DNA of 64,000 nt from Acinetobacter populi (GTDB taxonomy: Bacteria; Pseudomonadota; Gammaproteobacteria; Pseudomonadales; Moraxellaceae): NCBI RefSeq assembly GCF_002174125.1, contig NZ_NEXX01000005.1, positions 239,125-303,124 on the forward strand, read 5' to 3'. Of the stretch, positions 19,755 to 29,146 are shown piece by piece; position 1 is the stretch's first letter, and each line of letters starts with the position of its first letter. The translations under genes and the position numbers were made by a program. The notes under the pieces were generated by a model. That model searched no databases. It saw only the letters and a list, made by a program, of their open reading frames with translations, and was not told where the DNA came from.

Positions 19755-22442
19755 ATGAAAAAAACTGTAATTGGTGGGGTTAAGCAAGGTTTTCGGGTAT
19801 CTGCGCTGGCATTGGCAGTACACAGTAGTTTCTTGATGGTCGGTACGTTTTGTGCCCAGCAGGCATTTGCCAGCGAACAGCAAGTTACAACCTATAACAT
19901 TGCCGCGGGTAGTCTGGATAGCGTACTCAATCATTTTGCCAGTCAGGCAAAAATTGATCTGAGCATTGATGGGCGGTTGACTGCGGGCAAAAGCAGTGAT
20001 GGTTTAAGTGGACAATATAATATCGAGCAGGGACTTGCCACAATACTTCAAAAAACAAATTTGCAAGTGCAAAAGAATAATAAAGGTTATGTTCTATCAG
20101 AAAAAACATCAGCGCAAATACAACAACAATCTCGAGCAAACCCAACAAACCACCTGACAACATCAAATGAAGGTCACGTTACTGCTTTACCTGTAATTGT
20201 GGTGAAAGCCATAGGTGATGACCCAAGAGAAGACTCAAAAAATAATTATGGGGTCAATCGTTCCAGCAGTGCGACTAAACTGGATCTGGCACTCAAAGAT
20301 ACACCGCAAAGCATCACCATTATTACCCAGAAACAGATCGAGGAACAGGCACTGACGGATGTCAATAAAATATTGGAAGCCACGCCGGGCGTAACTGTAC
20401 AAAACTATGGCGTACCGGGTGCGGGACGTGCGACATTCTATTCCCGAGGTTATGAAATAAATAATGTGATGGTGGATGGTGCGCCGACATTGATTAGTGG
20501 TTCTCGTGGAATGGAAATATTAGCAGGTATGGATACGGTGATTTATGACCGTGTTGAAGTAACTCGAGGTTCTACCGGCTTAAGTACCGGAACCGGAGAC
20601 CCCTCTGCCAGCATTAACTTTGTACGTAAACGTCCGGGATTTGAAGCAGAGCGCAGTGGCAAGATTAGTTGGGGGACATGGGGAAAGAAGCGTGTTGAGC
20701 TGGATGTTTCGCAGCCTTTCACCAGCGATGGCAGTATCCGTGGACGTTTTGTGGGTGCTTATGCACAGGGCGGAAGCTATATTGATCGTATCCAGGAAGA
20801 AAGCAAAATCCTTTATGGGATTATAGAAGCGGATATAACTGATAAAACTACTGTAGCCTTAGGTGGGACATGGTTTGACAAAGATATTGATGATGCCAGC
20901 CCACATATGACAGCTATTTATTCAACGATTTATAATACATATAAATCGGGTCTATTTGATTCAGGAAGTCGAAAATGGAATGCTGCAACAGATTGGTCTT
21001 ATGCACATACAAGAATGTGGAATGGTTTCTTAACGCTTGATCATGCTTTTAATGATCATTGGAAACTTTCTACCAATTACCAATATACGCGGAGTATGCC
21101 GGATCGTGTTTGGGGGATTTTAGGGTCGGAATGGTATAATGCGACTGATAATACAGCCAGTATTAGTATAGGTCGCGAAAATGATGATTCCAAAATTCAT
21201 AATCTGGATATTAGCTTATTGGGAAAGTTTGAACTATTTGGGCGAGAAGCACAGATTGCTCTAGGGGCTAATGGTTTTAACCAAAAAACTTTTTCTCCAA
21301 ATTATTACACATCAAGTTGGAGTAATTCTCCATCATGTAGTACATCAATACATGCAATTTGTACTACTCTGGAAGATTGGAATGGTCATATAGCTTATCC
21401 TGAAAATTCAGGGCGTACTGCTCTTAAATATGGTCAATATCCATTGGATAAAATGATTAGCCACAATGATATTCATGAAAAACAATATGGTTATTTTTTT
21501 AGTACCAAATTTGAACCTATAGATAAGCTTAAAGTTATTTTAGGTACACGTTTTAATCATTATGAAATTAAGAACAATTTTTATAATGTATCAGAAATAA
21601 AAGAGGAACTTAATTCTTATGAGTATTCACCAAAAGATAAATGGATACCTTATGCTGGTTTAATTTATGATTTAACACCTAATACGACTGCCTATGCCAG
21701 TTATACAGGGATTTATAAAACTCAATTAGAAAAAGATAAAAATGATAATTTCCTTCCATTTATTGAAGGGAACTCCTATGAAATTGGAGTTAAAGGTGCA
21801 TTAATGGATAATAAATTAAATCTGGCAACGGCCATATTTAGAATGCAAGAAGAAAACATTGCTTATTTAGATTCGAGTCCAACTTCTGGTACATTTATCT
21901 GTACCCCAGTAACAGGGACGAGTTGTGAAATTATGTACGCTAGTGATGGACCTACTATCAGCGGCTTTGAAATCAGTGCTCAAGGACAATTAACCCCCAA
22001 ATGGCTGATTAATGCTGGTTATACCTTCTTACATGTAAAATCGCAAAATGGCTATGAACGTATCTCAGGATCTTCCATGACCACAGGGGATTATAGTTAT
22101 GAACGTCCCAAACATGCCATTAACTTGTCTACTTCATATTTAGCCACAGATAAATTAACTGTAGGAGGTTCAATTCGCTGGAAATATAAAACCACTCAAG
22201 GAATTTCTTACTGTACAGATACAGGGTATTGTTCCGATACAACGACGAGTGCTAATCAAATTGCCCGTTCACAGGGTAGTTTTGCTGTGGTGGATTTAAT
22301 GGCACGCTATCAGATTAATGAATATATAAATCTGGGTTTAAATATTACTAATCTATTTGATAAAGAATATAGATCTAATGATCTGGGTAGTGTATATGGC
22401 ATACCAAGATCAGGTACCATTTCTTTAGGATTTAAATTTTAA
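19755..22442 (+). CDS. TonB-dependent siderophore-type receptor with signalling (STN) domain
   Basis: An 895-residue outer-membrane receptor. Order: signal peptide (1-39, ending AFAS); STN domain (about 46-115, TYNIAAGSLDSVLNHFASQAKIDLS), which touches FecR in the periplasm; TonB-box-like VIVVKA near 147; plug (SITIITQKQIEEQALTDVNKILEATPGV, RGSTGLSTGTGDPSASINFVRKRP); and a 22-strand barrel ending NITNLFDKEYRSNDLGSVYG...LGFKF. It resembles FpvA/FhuE-type siderophore receptors rather than classic heme receptors. Three close Cys pairs in barrel loops (SCSTSIHAIC, ICTPVTGTSC, YCTDTGYC) may form surface disulfides. It is divergent from its likely sigma/FecR pair and followed by a secreted protein and a Slam exporter. 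Confidence 0.92.
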   Translation: MKKTVIGGVKQGFRVSALALAVHSSFLMVGTFCAQQAFASEQQVTTYNIAAGSLDSVLNHFASQAKIDLSIDGRLTAGKSSDGLSGQYNIEQGLATILQKTNLQVQKNNKGYVLSEKTSAQIQQQSRANPTNHLTTSNEGHVTALPVIVVKAIGDDPREDSKNNYGVNRSSSATKLDLALKDTPQSITIITQKQIEEQALTDVNKILEATPGVTVQNYGVPGAGRATFYSRGYEINNVMVDGAPTLISGSRGMEILAGMDTVIYDRVEVTRGSTGLSTGTGDPSASINFVRKRPGFEAERSGKISWGTWGKKRVELDVSQPFTSDGSIRGRFVGAYAQGGSYIDRIQEESKILYGIIEADITDKTTVALGGTWFDKDIDDASPHMTAIYSTIYNTYKSGLFDSGSRKWNAATDWSYAHTRMWNGFLTLDHAFNDHWKLSTNYQYTRSMPDRVWGILGSEWYNATDNTASISIGRENDDSKIHNLDISLLGKFELFGREAQIALGANGFNQKTFSPNYYTSSWSNSPSCSTSIHAICTTLEDWNGHIAYPENSGRTALKYGQYPLDKMISHNDIHEKQYGYFFSTKFEPIDKLKVILGTRFNHYEIKNNFYNVSEIKEELNSYEYSPKDKWIPYAGLIYDLTPNTTAYASYTGIYKTQLEKDKNDNFLPFIEGNSYEIGVKGALMDNKLNLATAIFRMQEENIAYLDSSPTSGTFICTPVTGTSCEIMYASDGPTISGFEISAQGQLTPKWLINAGYTFLHVKSQNGYERISGSSMTTGDYSYERPKHAINLSTSYLATDKLTVGGSIRWKYKTTQGISYCTDTGYCSDTTTSANQIARSQGSFAVVDLMARYQINEYINLGLNITNLFDKEYRSNDLGSVYGIPRSGTISLGFKF

Positions 22443-22619
22443 TTTTTATGAATGGAGGTATATATGCATTGGCCTTAAAATATATTTAATTTTAATCGCT
22501 ACAATAATATTTTATAAAAAGAGAAACTGGATAATTTAAAATATTAAGTAGTGAAAACTAGTAATATCTACTCATAAAAGTATGAGTATAAATAAAGATT
22601 TAATCTAAAAAGGTGAAAC

Positions 22620-23453
22620 ATGAATACACTAACATTAAAAGCAGGTTTAATTGCATTATCAGTACTAACAACTTCCATCGCATCAGCTGAGGTAGTATTT
22701 TCGACAGATCGATCATCTTATGATTTTGATGCTGCCAATACTGCGGGTGCAGAATTTGTTGGTTATTTTACTTATAATGGTACCAATTATGGGGTTGGTG
22801 CAAACGATTTTAATTTTGCGACTGCACCAACCGGCTTTACTCGCATTGCAACAGCTCAAACAGTGGATGGAGCTACTAAAAATGTGGTCTATCGTTTTTA
22901 TAACCAAGCTTACTCAACAGTGATTGGCAATATTGTACAAGGCGATGGCAGTTTTGAAGGACGTCAATTTGTCAAAGGTGTAACTGGAGACGTAACATCA
23001 TCTAGTGCTTTAACAGCTTCAACGAATTATAACTATGAGGGTGTAGTGTTTAATCATATCGCTGGCACAGAAGGTGATTTGGATTATACGGTAAGTGTTG
23101 CTAGTGATGGTACTGTAACAGGTTCAGGTTCAATTTCTGGTGTGACTGGTAATCGTCCAAATGTTGGTGCATTTACTTTAGATGGTACACTCGATACTGT
23201 TACATTTACGGCATCAAATGGTCAATTAAATGCTGCGACAGGTAATGCTACTTTAACATTAACTGATAGTTTGGGCGATCTTGCCTTGGTTGATACCAAA
23301 TATGATATTGGTGTCTATGGACCAAATGCAAATGAAGTTGCTGGTGCTATTTATACTGATCCAAATAGTACAGCTTCTACAGATGAGCAACTGCAAAGTT
23401 TAGTTAGCGGTTATGGTATCGCAGGTACTTTAACCAGTACTACATCAAATTAA
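22620..23453 (+). CDS. Secreted Slam-client-like protein (hemophilin-like)
   Basis: A 277-residue protein with a Sec signal peptide cut after about residue 23 (SIASA). There is no lipobox, so it should be soluble. The second half is a Gly/Thr/Ser-rich beta-barrel-like domain (GDLDYTVSVASDGTVTGSGSISG ... LTLTDSLGDLALV) ending GVYGPNANEVAGAIY, the shape of the TbpB/HphA C-terminal barrel that Slam exporters recognise. It is placed directly before a Slam gene and after a TonB receptor. The mature chain has one His (in VFNHIAG) and no Cys or Met. The first half (24-130) is the presumed ligand-binding part. AAAGGTG lies before the ATG. Confidence 0.75.
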   Translation: MNTLTLKAGLIALSVLTTSIASAEVVFSTDRSSYDFDAANTAGAEFVGYFTYNGTNYGVGANDFNFATAPTGFTRIATAQTVDGATKNVVYRFYNQAYSTVIGNIVQGDGSFEGRQFVKGVTGDVTSSSALTASTNYNYEGVVFNHIAGTEGDLDYTVSVASDGTVTGSGSISGVTGNRPNVGAFTLDGTLDTVTFTASNGQLNAATGNATLTLTDSLGDLALVDTKYDIGVYGPNANEVAGAIYTDPNSTASTDEQLQSLVSGYGIAGTLTSTTSN

Positions 23454-23530
23454 TTAACAATCTACCATGGTAAAAATGAGTTGGATGTTGTTTAGTGCGC
23501 AATAAATAAACCCTGACTTTTTATTTAACC

Positions 23531-23563
23531 AGAATAGGTAAATGATTATTGTTTGCCTATTCT
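23531..23563 (+). other. Hairpin between the secreted protein and the Slam gene
   Basis: AGAATAGG (23531-23538) pairs with CCTATTCT (23556-23563), extended inward by TAAA/TTTG. No T run follows, so it is more likely an attenuator or processing site than a full terminator. It would let the exported protein be made in excess of the exporter. Confidence 0.45.
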
Positions 23564-23616
23564 TGGTACTATTAATTCTTATTTTATTTATTTTGTTATA
23601 AAAAATCGCTGCAATT

Positions 23617-25239
23617 ATGGATTCTCCAGCAATGAAACAAACTCGTTTAATTTCCTCCCAAACAAAAAATAAGCTGGGTTATCATGCTGTTTCGCTTTTA
23701 GTGAGTCCATTGTTTATATTTGGATTATTATCGACATTTTCTTCAACACCTGTTTATGCAGAAATGCCTATACCGACTATGAATATGGCACCAAGTATGG
23801 ACCGGGCGCCGGATTTACCCGAACCTGTGGCAGTTGAAATCCAGCCATTGGACAATCTGGATAAACTTTCTCCGGATCTGTCCAATTCGGATCGTTATCG
23901 TGCACCAGATGAACAACATAAAAAAGCCTTAGAAGATCACAAGCAGCAAAAACAACAAAAACCTGTCAATATTACCGATGAAGACGTAAAAAATAATCCG
24001 CAAATCGCTGAAATTATTATTAGTACGTCAATCCAGAAAAGGGACTGGAAAACGCTTGAAAAAGTCTTACCACTTTATTTACAGTCTGTAAAACATGATC
24101 CAATGCTGGTGCTCTATGCTCAAGGTGCTTTATTTCGTCACCAAGGCAAACATAAGCAGGCGATCCAGCAATACCAAAAAATGTTGGAGAATGATGCAAC
24201 ACTGGATTATGTTCGATTTGATCTAGGCGCAATGCTATTTGAAAATCGTCAATATCGTGAAGCAGAAAAAATCTTTATCCAGACACGGGATGATCAGCAC
24301 ATACAGCCAAATTTTAAAAAGTTAGCACAACAGTTTTTAACCCAAATCCAGCAACGCGAACGGATTAACACAAAAGTTCGTTTTCGAGTCATTTATAATG
24401 ATAATGTTAATCAATCCACCGCAGATCGGTATTTAACGATTGGTAACTGGTTATTAAGGAAAGATGATGAAAATATGCCACGTTCTTCTATGGGAAATAA
24501 TTACACTTTAAGCTTCGATCAGGATTGGAATTTAGAAGGAAACCATTTTTTAAGTTGGAACACATCTTTTGATGGTTTGAATTATGCCAGCGCACATGAT
24601 TTTGATGAACATGGCATTAATCTTGGGTTAAATTATAAATGGCAGGATATTAAATCATGGTTTTATACTGGTCCAACGCTGGATTGGCGATGGTTGGATC
24701 AAGAGCATTATCAAGATAGTTTTGGAGTCTTGGCAGGATATGGACGATGGCTTAGTTCTCGCTGGCAAGCAAATGTGAATACACGCTGGTTTGAAAAAAA
24801 ATATAAAAATTCTGATTATTCTGCATTTAATGGTGATACTTTTGTTCTCTCCTCAACTTTAGTACGATTGTTTTCTGTAGATTCGGCAATGTTTGGGGGA
24901 ATTTCATGGCAGCATGATGATTTAGATAAATCTTCTGAAAGTTTTAATCAATATGCGATCAATATAGGTATGAGTAAACAATGGAAAAATGGTTTTAATG
25001 CAACTGCCAACACTCAACTCGCATGGCGGAAATATTTAACAAATCATCCGACTTTTACGGCATTGGAACGCAAAGATCGACGTTTAAATGCCATGATTAA
25101 CGTTGGACATAAAAAGCTTAATTTCTGGAAGGTTGAACCAAAACTTGGTTTTCAATACGATGATGTCGATTCCAATATTGATGTGTTTTATACTCGAACC
25201 ATCCGTCAATGGATGTTAACGTTTGAACGAAAATTCTGA
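23617..25239 (+). CDS. Surface protein assembly modifier, Slam / DUF560 (type XI secretion)
   Basis: A 540-residue outer-membrane exporter. A signal peptide ends near residue 49 (PVYA). A proline-rich linker follows, then TPR-like helices (about 110-245: PLYLQSVKHDPMLVLYAQGALFRHQGKHKQAIQQYQKML, LDYVRFDLGAMLFENRQYREAEKIF). The C-terminal 14-strand-type barrel (about 255-540) starts VRFRVIYNDNVNQS and ends in F (LTFERKF). This is the Slam architecture, which moves TbpB/HphA-like proteins across the outer membrane; the client is most likely the gene just upstream. ATGs at 23617 and 23632 are both possible; neither has a clear ribosome site. Confidence 0.9.
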   Translation: MDSPAMKQTRLISSQTKNKLGYHAVSLLVSPLFIFGLLSTFSSTPVYAEMPIPTMNMAPSMDRAPDLPEPVAVEIQPLDNLDKLSPDLSNSDRYRAPDEQHKKALEDHKQQKQQKPVNITDEDVKNNPQIAEIIISTSIQKRDWKTLEKVLPLYLQSVKHDPMLVLYAQGALFRHQGKHKQAIQQYQKMLENDATLDYVRFDLGAMLFENRQYREAEKIFIQTRDDQHIQPNFKKLAQQFLTQIQQRERINTKVRFRVIYNDNVNQSTADRYLTIGNWLLRKDDENMPRSSMGNNYTLSFDQDWNLEGNHFLSWNTSFDGLNYASAHDFDEHGINLGLNYKWQDIKSWFYTGPTLDWRWLDQEHYQDSFGVLAGYGRWLSSRWQANVNTRWFEKKYKNSDYSAFNGDTFVLSSTLVRLFSVDSAMFGGISWQHDDLDKSSESFNQYAINIGMSKQWKNGFNATANTQLAWRKYLTNHPTFTALERKDRRLNAMINVGHKKLNFWKVEPKLGFQYDDVDSNIDVFYTRTIRQWMLTFERKF

Positions 25240-25392
25240 ATTATGTTTGATTATGCCTAACATTTTTACCAAGAAAGATAACTTATTGCTGAGGATGTAT
25301 TTTTTGCAACTTTAGTGGCAAGGAGAAAATTAAACATAAAAATATGATAATATTTTAAACACCTACTTTTTATCAGGGATAGAGAGGAGATT

Positions 25393-25448
25393 GGCAAATT
25401 TGTATCAAAGAAGAAATTTATTCTTTTTGAAAATACATACAAATTGCC
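25393..25448. other. Inverted repeat in the gap before the universal stress gene
   Basis: GGCAAATTTGTAT (25393-25405) faces ATACAAATTGCC (25437-25448) with one bulged base and a 31-base loop. It could be a leader hairpin. The rest of the 300-base gap 25240-25539 shows nothing I can name. Confidence 0.3.
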
Positions 25449-25539
25449 ACTTTGTTTGTGCCGGAATCGGTCTATATTAATGATGAAAGCATATTAAAGA
25501 GAACGTAATTTTTTTTAATTCTAAAAAGGGAGTAATACA

Positions 25540-25983
25540 ATGGCATATCAACATATTTTAGTTCCGGTTGATGGTTCTGATACATCATTGGTTGCAGTAA
25601 AACAAGCTGCTGATCTTGCAAAAGCATTTGGAAGTAAGGTGACGGCAATTTGCGTGTTGACTTTAGATCCGTTTATTGGTGTGGAATTTATTAATACACG
25701 TGACATGCAGGATGATTATCTTAAACAGGCAAGAGCAGGGATTCAGCAAATTCTGGATCAGGCAAAACAACAATTTGCACAACAAGGGATTGAGGTAGAT
25801 ACCAAAATTGTTGAAGGACAAATTATTCATAAAGAAATTGTCAATGCTGTAGAGCAATTACATGCGGATTTACTGGTGATCGGTTCACATGGTCGCAAAG
25901 GCATTAAGAAAATGGTTCTAGGAAGTGTGGCGCAAAGCGTTTTAGGCGAAATCAATATACCAGTGCTGGTTGTACGCGGCTAA
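25540..25983 (+). CDS. Universal stress protein, UspA family
   Basis: A 147-residue single-domain Usp with the nucleotide-binding Rossmann-like fold. It starts YQHILVPVDGSDTS and carries the ATP-binding motif GSHGRKGIKKMVLGS (G-x2-G-x9-G-S) near the C-terminus, ending PVLVVRG. Such proteins accumulate under starvation and stress; the exact role is unknown. AAAGGGAG supports the ATG. Own terminator follows. Confidence 0.93.
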   Translation: MAYQHILVPVDGSDTSLVAVKQAADLAKAFGSKVTAICVLTLDPFIGVEFINTRDMQDDYLKQARAGIQQILDQAKQQFAQQGIEVDTKIVEGQIIHKEIVNAVEQLHADLLVIGSHGRKGIKKMVLGSVAQSVLGEINIPVLVVRG

Positions 25984-26005
25984 TCGTTTTAATGCGCAAT
26001 ATCTT

Positions 26006-26030
26006 AGGCATCCATCAGGGTGCCTTTTTA
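26006..26030 (+). terminator. Terminator of the universal stress gene
   Basis: AGGCATCC (26006-26013) pairs with GGGTGCCT (26018-26025) around a 4-base loop, and the T run TTTTT follows. Downstream, 26031-26214 holds no gene. Confidence 0.75.
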
Positions 26031-26214
26031 TATTGTATTGGTTTTATATTGCATGGATCACTGAGAGAAGAATTCTCAAAGGATCGCTTGAATTAAAGAT
26101 CGTCAACACAAATAACTGCATAAAATCATACCATAACACTCATATGCCTGATCCTGAAATGTATTAAATTATCCTTTTGTCTTAGCCAATACGATAAATA
26201 ATGGAGACATCTTG

Positions 26215-26928
26215 ATGATGCTAAAAAAAATCGTTAAAAAAGCAGTGATAGTCGGCAGTATTGGCTTAACCAGCCTTGCATGTATGTCATTGGCAAATGC
26301 GGAAAATGATCGCCGAATTATTAATTTACAGGCCGAAGCCGTGCGTGAAGTGGCGAATGATGAAATGCAGGCCGTACTATACACCGAATTAAACGAAAAA
26401 GATGCCACAATACTGGCCAATAAAATAAATACGGTGATTAATCAGACCCTTGCAACGGCAAAGCAATATCCGAAGGTACAAATTAAAACTGGCAATCAGA
26501 ATACGTATCCTGTTTATAATGATAAACGTCAATTGGTTAACTGGCGTGGACGTGCCGAAGTGGTATTAAATAGTCAGGATTTTAAACAAACCAGTGAATT
26601 GATTGCCAAATTACAAACTCAGCTTCAGCTGCAAGGCATTAGTTTTGATATTTCGGATGCACAGCGTAAAAAAGTTGAAGATGAGTTATATGTGGAAGCA
26701 TCCAGAGCCTTTCAGCAACGCGCACAATTGCTGATTACGCCATGGAATGCCAGCAAATATGAATTAGTCAACTTACAACTCAATACCAGTGGCGGCTATC
26801 GACCTATGCCAATGTATGCCAAAGCTGCATCAATCTCATTGCAATCTGCCGATATTGAAAGTCAAAATATTGAGGCTGGCAATAGTGAGATTAAAGTGGT
26901 TGCCAATGGCAGTATCCAATTACAATAA
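26215..26928 (+). CDS. SIMPL domain (DUF541) periplasmic protein
   Basis: A protein of 237 residues with a signal peptide (hydrophobic about 10-28, cut after LANA). The mature part is a SIMPL/DUF541 domain: INLQAEAVREVANDEMQAVLYTELNEKDATILANKINTVINQTLATAKQYPKV, then the TYPVYNDKRQLVNWRGRAEVVLNS segment, typical of the BP26/YggE group. Members are periplasmic and linked to stress tolerance; the chemistry is unknown. GGAGA at 26203-26207 precedes three tandem starts (TTG 26212, ATG 26215, ATG 26218); spacing favours 26215 or 26218. Confidence 0.85.
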   Translation: MMLKKIVKKAVIVGSIGLTSLACMSLANAENDRRIINLQAEAVREVANDEMQAVLYTELNEKDATILANKINTVINQTLATAKQYPKVQIKTGNQNTYPVYNDKRQLVNWRGRAEVVLNSQDFKQTSELIAKLQTQLQLQGISFDISDAQRKKVEDELYVEASRAFQQRAQLLITPWNASKYELVNLQLNTSGGYRPMPMYAKAASISLQSADIESQNIEAGNSEIKVVANGSIQLQ

Positions 26929-26940
26929 ATTGTTTGCAAG

Positions 26941-26963
26941 GCTGTCTGAAGTGATCAGGCAGC
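26941..26963. terminator. Hairpin between convergent genes
   Basis: GCTGTCTGA (26941-26949) pairs with TCAGGCAGC (26955-26963), with one G-T pair and a 5-base loop. There is no clear T run, so it is a weak call. Confidence 0.4.
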
Positions 26964-26979
26964 TTAAAAGCTGTTTAGA

Positions 26980-27330
26980 TTAATCTTCTAAAAGATCAAG
27001 TACCACTTGTGTGACATCCTGACACAAATCCCGATCATTAAAAATTTCAAAGGCAGTGATGGTAACATCGGTATTGGAAGGCAATTCTTTTTGTTCTTGT
27101 TCAATCAGTTGTTGAATCGGCAAGATCGTTTGCTTGATGGCAAATAAATCGATTTCTTCATAGTCAATTAAATCACCATCAATATTTAATTCCGCTTTGA
27201 GAATATAAGGGCGAATAATGGTTGGAATAATGGACTGAATATCGGTAATGTCGAACAGCGAAATTTCACGTTCTTCATCATTTTTACCCAAGTTCTCTCG
27301 CGCTTCAATGACGACGTGATAATAAGCCAT
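26980..27330 (-). CDS. Uncharacterised 116-residue protein
   Basis: I do not recognise a named domain. It is acidic (many Glu/Asp), without signal peptide or membrane span, and looks like mixed alpha/beta (MAYYHVVIEARENLGKN start, then ISLFDITDIQSIIPTIIRPY). The frame extends to 27384, but GAGGA about 9 bases before the ATG at 27328-27330 marks the start. It is convergent with the SIMPL gene. Confidence 0.7.
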   Translation of the reverse strand: MAYYHVVIEARENLGKNDEEREISLFDITDIQSIIPTIIRPYILKAELNIDGDLIDYEEIDLFAIKQTILPIQQLIEQEQKELPSNTDVTITAFEIFNDRDLCQDVTQVVLDLLED

Positions 27331-27468
27331 TTTTCTATCCTCAAAGTCTAATTTGTATTCAAATTTACTATGCGCAAATCTCAAAACTTAAGCAAGTGAT
27401 TTTTGTTATTAATCTTGCTTAATATAGGCAAGCCCTAGCAGTCTGTAAAAATTATGCGTACAAGCGCT

Positions 27469-27810
27469 TTAATTCTGGCTACGAAACACGAAATAGACGC
27501 CTCCCATCAAACAGACTCCCGCCCATAAATAATCCAGTTTAAACGGCTGTTTAAATAAAAAAATCATAAAGGGTACAAATACTAAAAGTGTAATCACTTC
27601 TTGGGAAATTTTCATCTCACCCAATGACCAGCCCTGTTCTGCCAATAAACGTGTCGCAGGAATCATAAAACTATATTCAAATAGTGCGATGGCCCAACCG
27701 AATAAAATAGCTTGCCACAATGGGGCATCATGTAAATATTTTAAATGTCCATACCAGGCCAGTGTCATGAAACAATTGGAGATAATCAATAAGATAAAGG
27801 GTAGGCTCAT
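27469..27810 (-). CDS. DMT-type small membrane protein (DUF486)
   Basis: A 113-residue protein with four hydrophobic segments (about 3-20, 32-55, 72-88 and 92-109), like half of a drug/metabolite transporter. The pattern FMTLAWYGHLKY near the start, FEYSFMIPATRL in the middle and KISQEVITLLVFVPFMIFLFKQP match DUF486. The transport substrate is unknown. It lies 48 bases downstream of the crotonase gene on the same strand. Confidence 0.85.
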   Translation of the reverse strand: MSLPFILLIISNCFMTLAWYGHLKYLHDAPLWQAILFGWAIALFEYSFMIPATRLLAEQGWSLGEMKISQEVITLLVFVPFMIFLFKQPFKLDYLWAGVCLMGGVYFVFRSQN

Positions 27811-27858
27811 GGCAGCACCAAAAAGATGTTTAACAGCCGATTTTAACTGAATTAAGCT

Positions 27859-28647
27859 TTATTGACCTTTAAATTTTGGCGTCCGTTTTTGTTGCATAGC
27901 TAGCACACCTTCTATTGCATCCTGAGACTGTAATAATGGCGTCAGATGCTGAGGCAAACGTGTCAATGCTTGTGGGATGCCCAGATCAAATGCTTCATGG
28001 GCAGCGGCCAGACTGGCTTGTACAGCCAGCGGTGCAGCATGGCTAATGGATTGTGCCAAGGCAATAGCACGTGTGAACAATTGTTCTGCTGGGCAGATTT
28101 CTGTGATTAGATTCATTTTTAATGCAGTTGGGGCATCAAAACTATCGCCTGTTAAAATATAGCGCATGGCATTTGACCAGCCTGCGGCCTGTACAAAACG
28201 CACCGTAGCACCGCCAAAAGGTAAAATACCGCGCTGGACTTCCATTTGTGCAAAAAGGCTATTGTCTGCGGCAATTGCGATATCTGCATTCAGCATTAAC
28301 TCTATGCCTGCGGTAAAGCAGGTTCCCTGTACAGCAACAATCACAGGCTTGGTGCGATGTTTACCGCTGGTGCCCCATGGATTGATTTTATCTTGAGGAA
28401 ATAAAGATTGGCCGGATTGTAAAAAGGGCTGTAACTGGAATAAATCTAGACCTGCGGTAAAATGTTCGCCGTGGGCAAAAATCACTGCACAGCGTAATTG
28501 CGGATTATTTTCATAGTCGGTCAAGGCTTGTGCTAACGCTTCGATCATAAAACTATCAAAGGCATTACGTTTTTCTGCTCGATCCAGACCAATCAAAAAA
28601 ATATGCTGTTTTTGTTCTGTGCTTACTTTGCCTTGTTTGGTATCCAT
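27859..28647 (-). CDS. Enoyl-CoA hydratase/isomerase family protein
   Basis: A 262-residue crotonase-fold enzyme. The oxyanion-hole segments are FAHGEHFTAGLDL (about 58-70) and QGTCFTAGIELMLNADIAIA (about 106-125). MEVQRGILPFGGATVRF follows, with a Glu in the usual catalytic neighbourhood, and then the tail KTP near the end. The reaction cannot be assigned from sequence; crotonases hydrate or isomerise acyl-CoAs. No other beta-oxidation gene is nearby. Confidence 0.88.
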   Translation of the reverse strand: MDTKQGKVSTEQKQHIFLIGLDRAEKRNAFDSFMIEALAQALTDYENNPQLRCAVIFAHGEHFTAGLDLFQLQPFLQSGQSLFPQDKINPWGTSGKHRTKPVIVAVQGTCFTAGIELMLNADIAIAADNSLFAQMEVQRGILPFGGATVRFVQAAGWSNAMRYILTGDSFDAPTALKMNLITEICPAEQLFTRAIALAQSISHAAPLAVQASLAAAHEAFDLGIPQALTRLPQHLTPLLQSQDAIEGVLAMQQKRTPKFKGQ

Positions 28648-28825
28648 TTTATTATCACTTTTTTGCTTGAATATTCATTACTACATCACAATCTCGGGCA
28701 GTCGTCAGCTAGCAAGTTGTAAATGTTTCTATTGATTCATTAAAAGTCTTTGCAATAAGTGATATAAAAAATTTATAGAACAACTATCTTTTCTGGATTA
28801 GCCTTGTTATCGTTTTATATTGGAT

Positions 28826-29084
28826 CTATTGACATTTCATAAATAGATTGCGTTATAGGCTAAAATTTCTTCAGACTAGGTACAAAGCGAAGTCAATGGT
28901 TATTCCCTTGTCGAGCTTTGTAACGATGTATGGGGGAATTTTAGCCATAACCCTTCGGGACAGGGCCGTTTTTTGACGCTACGTCGTTATGAATAGTTTA
29001 TTTAGAATGACTAAACTTCACTATTCATGCCTAGTATCGCCTAAAAAACGGCCACTGGCGCAAACATAGATGAAGTATCAATAG
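28826..29084. mobile_element. MITE-like element with nested hairpins
   Basis: A 259-bp non-coding element whose ends (CTATTGACATTTCAT on the left; CTATTGATACTTCAT on the right as reverse complement) are imperfect terminal inverted repeats. Inside are GGCTAAAATT/AATTTTAGCC, TACAAAGC/GCTTTGTA, GGCCGTTTTTT/AAAAAACGGCC and ATGAATAGT/ACTATTCAT. The ends match the 57-bp element at 15173-15229, so these are two members of one family. It occupies the divergent gap between the crotonase gene and mpl. No transposase is encoded. Confidence 0.65.
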
Positions 29085-29146
29085 ACCCTAATTTTTTGCA
29101 AGATAAATCACGCCAAATACGTGAATGAGAGAAGTGAGAAAGAAAG

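Noticed and set aside
22464..22478. Four-codon open frame with a good GGAGG in the gap after the first receptor gene
   Set aside because: It is too short to support as a gene.
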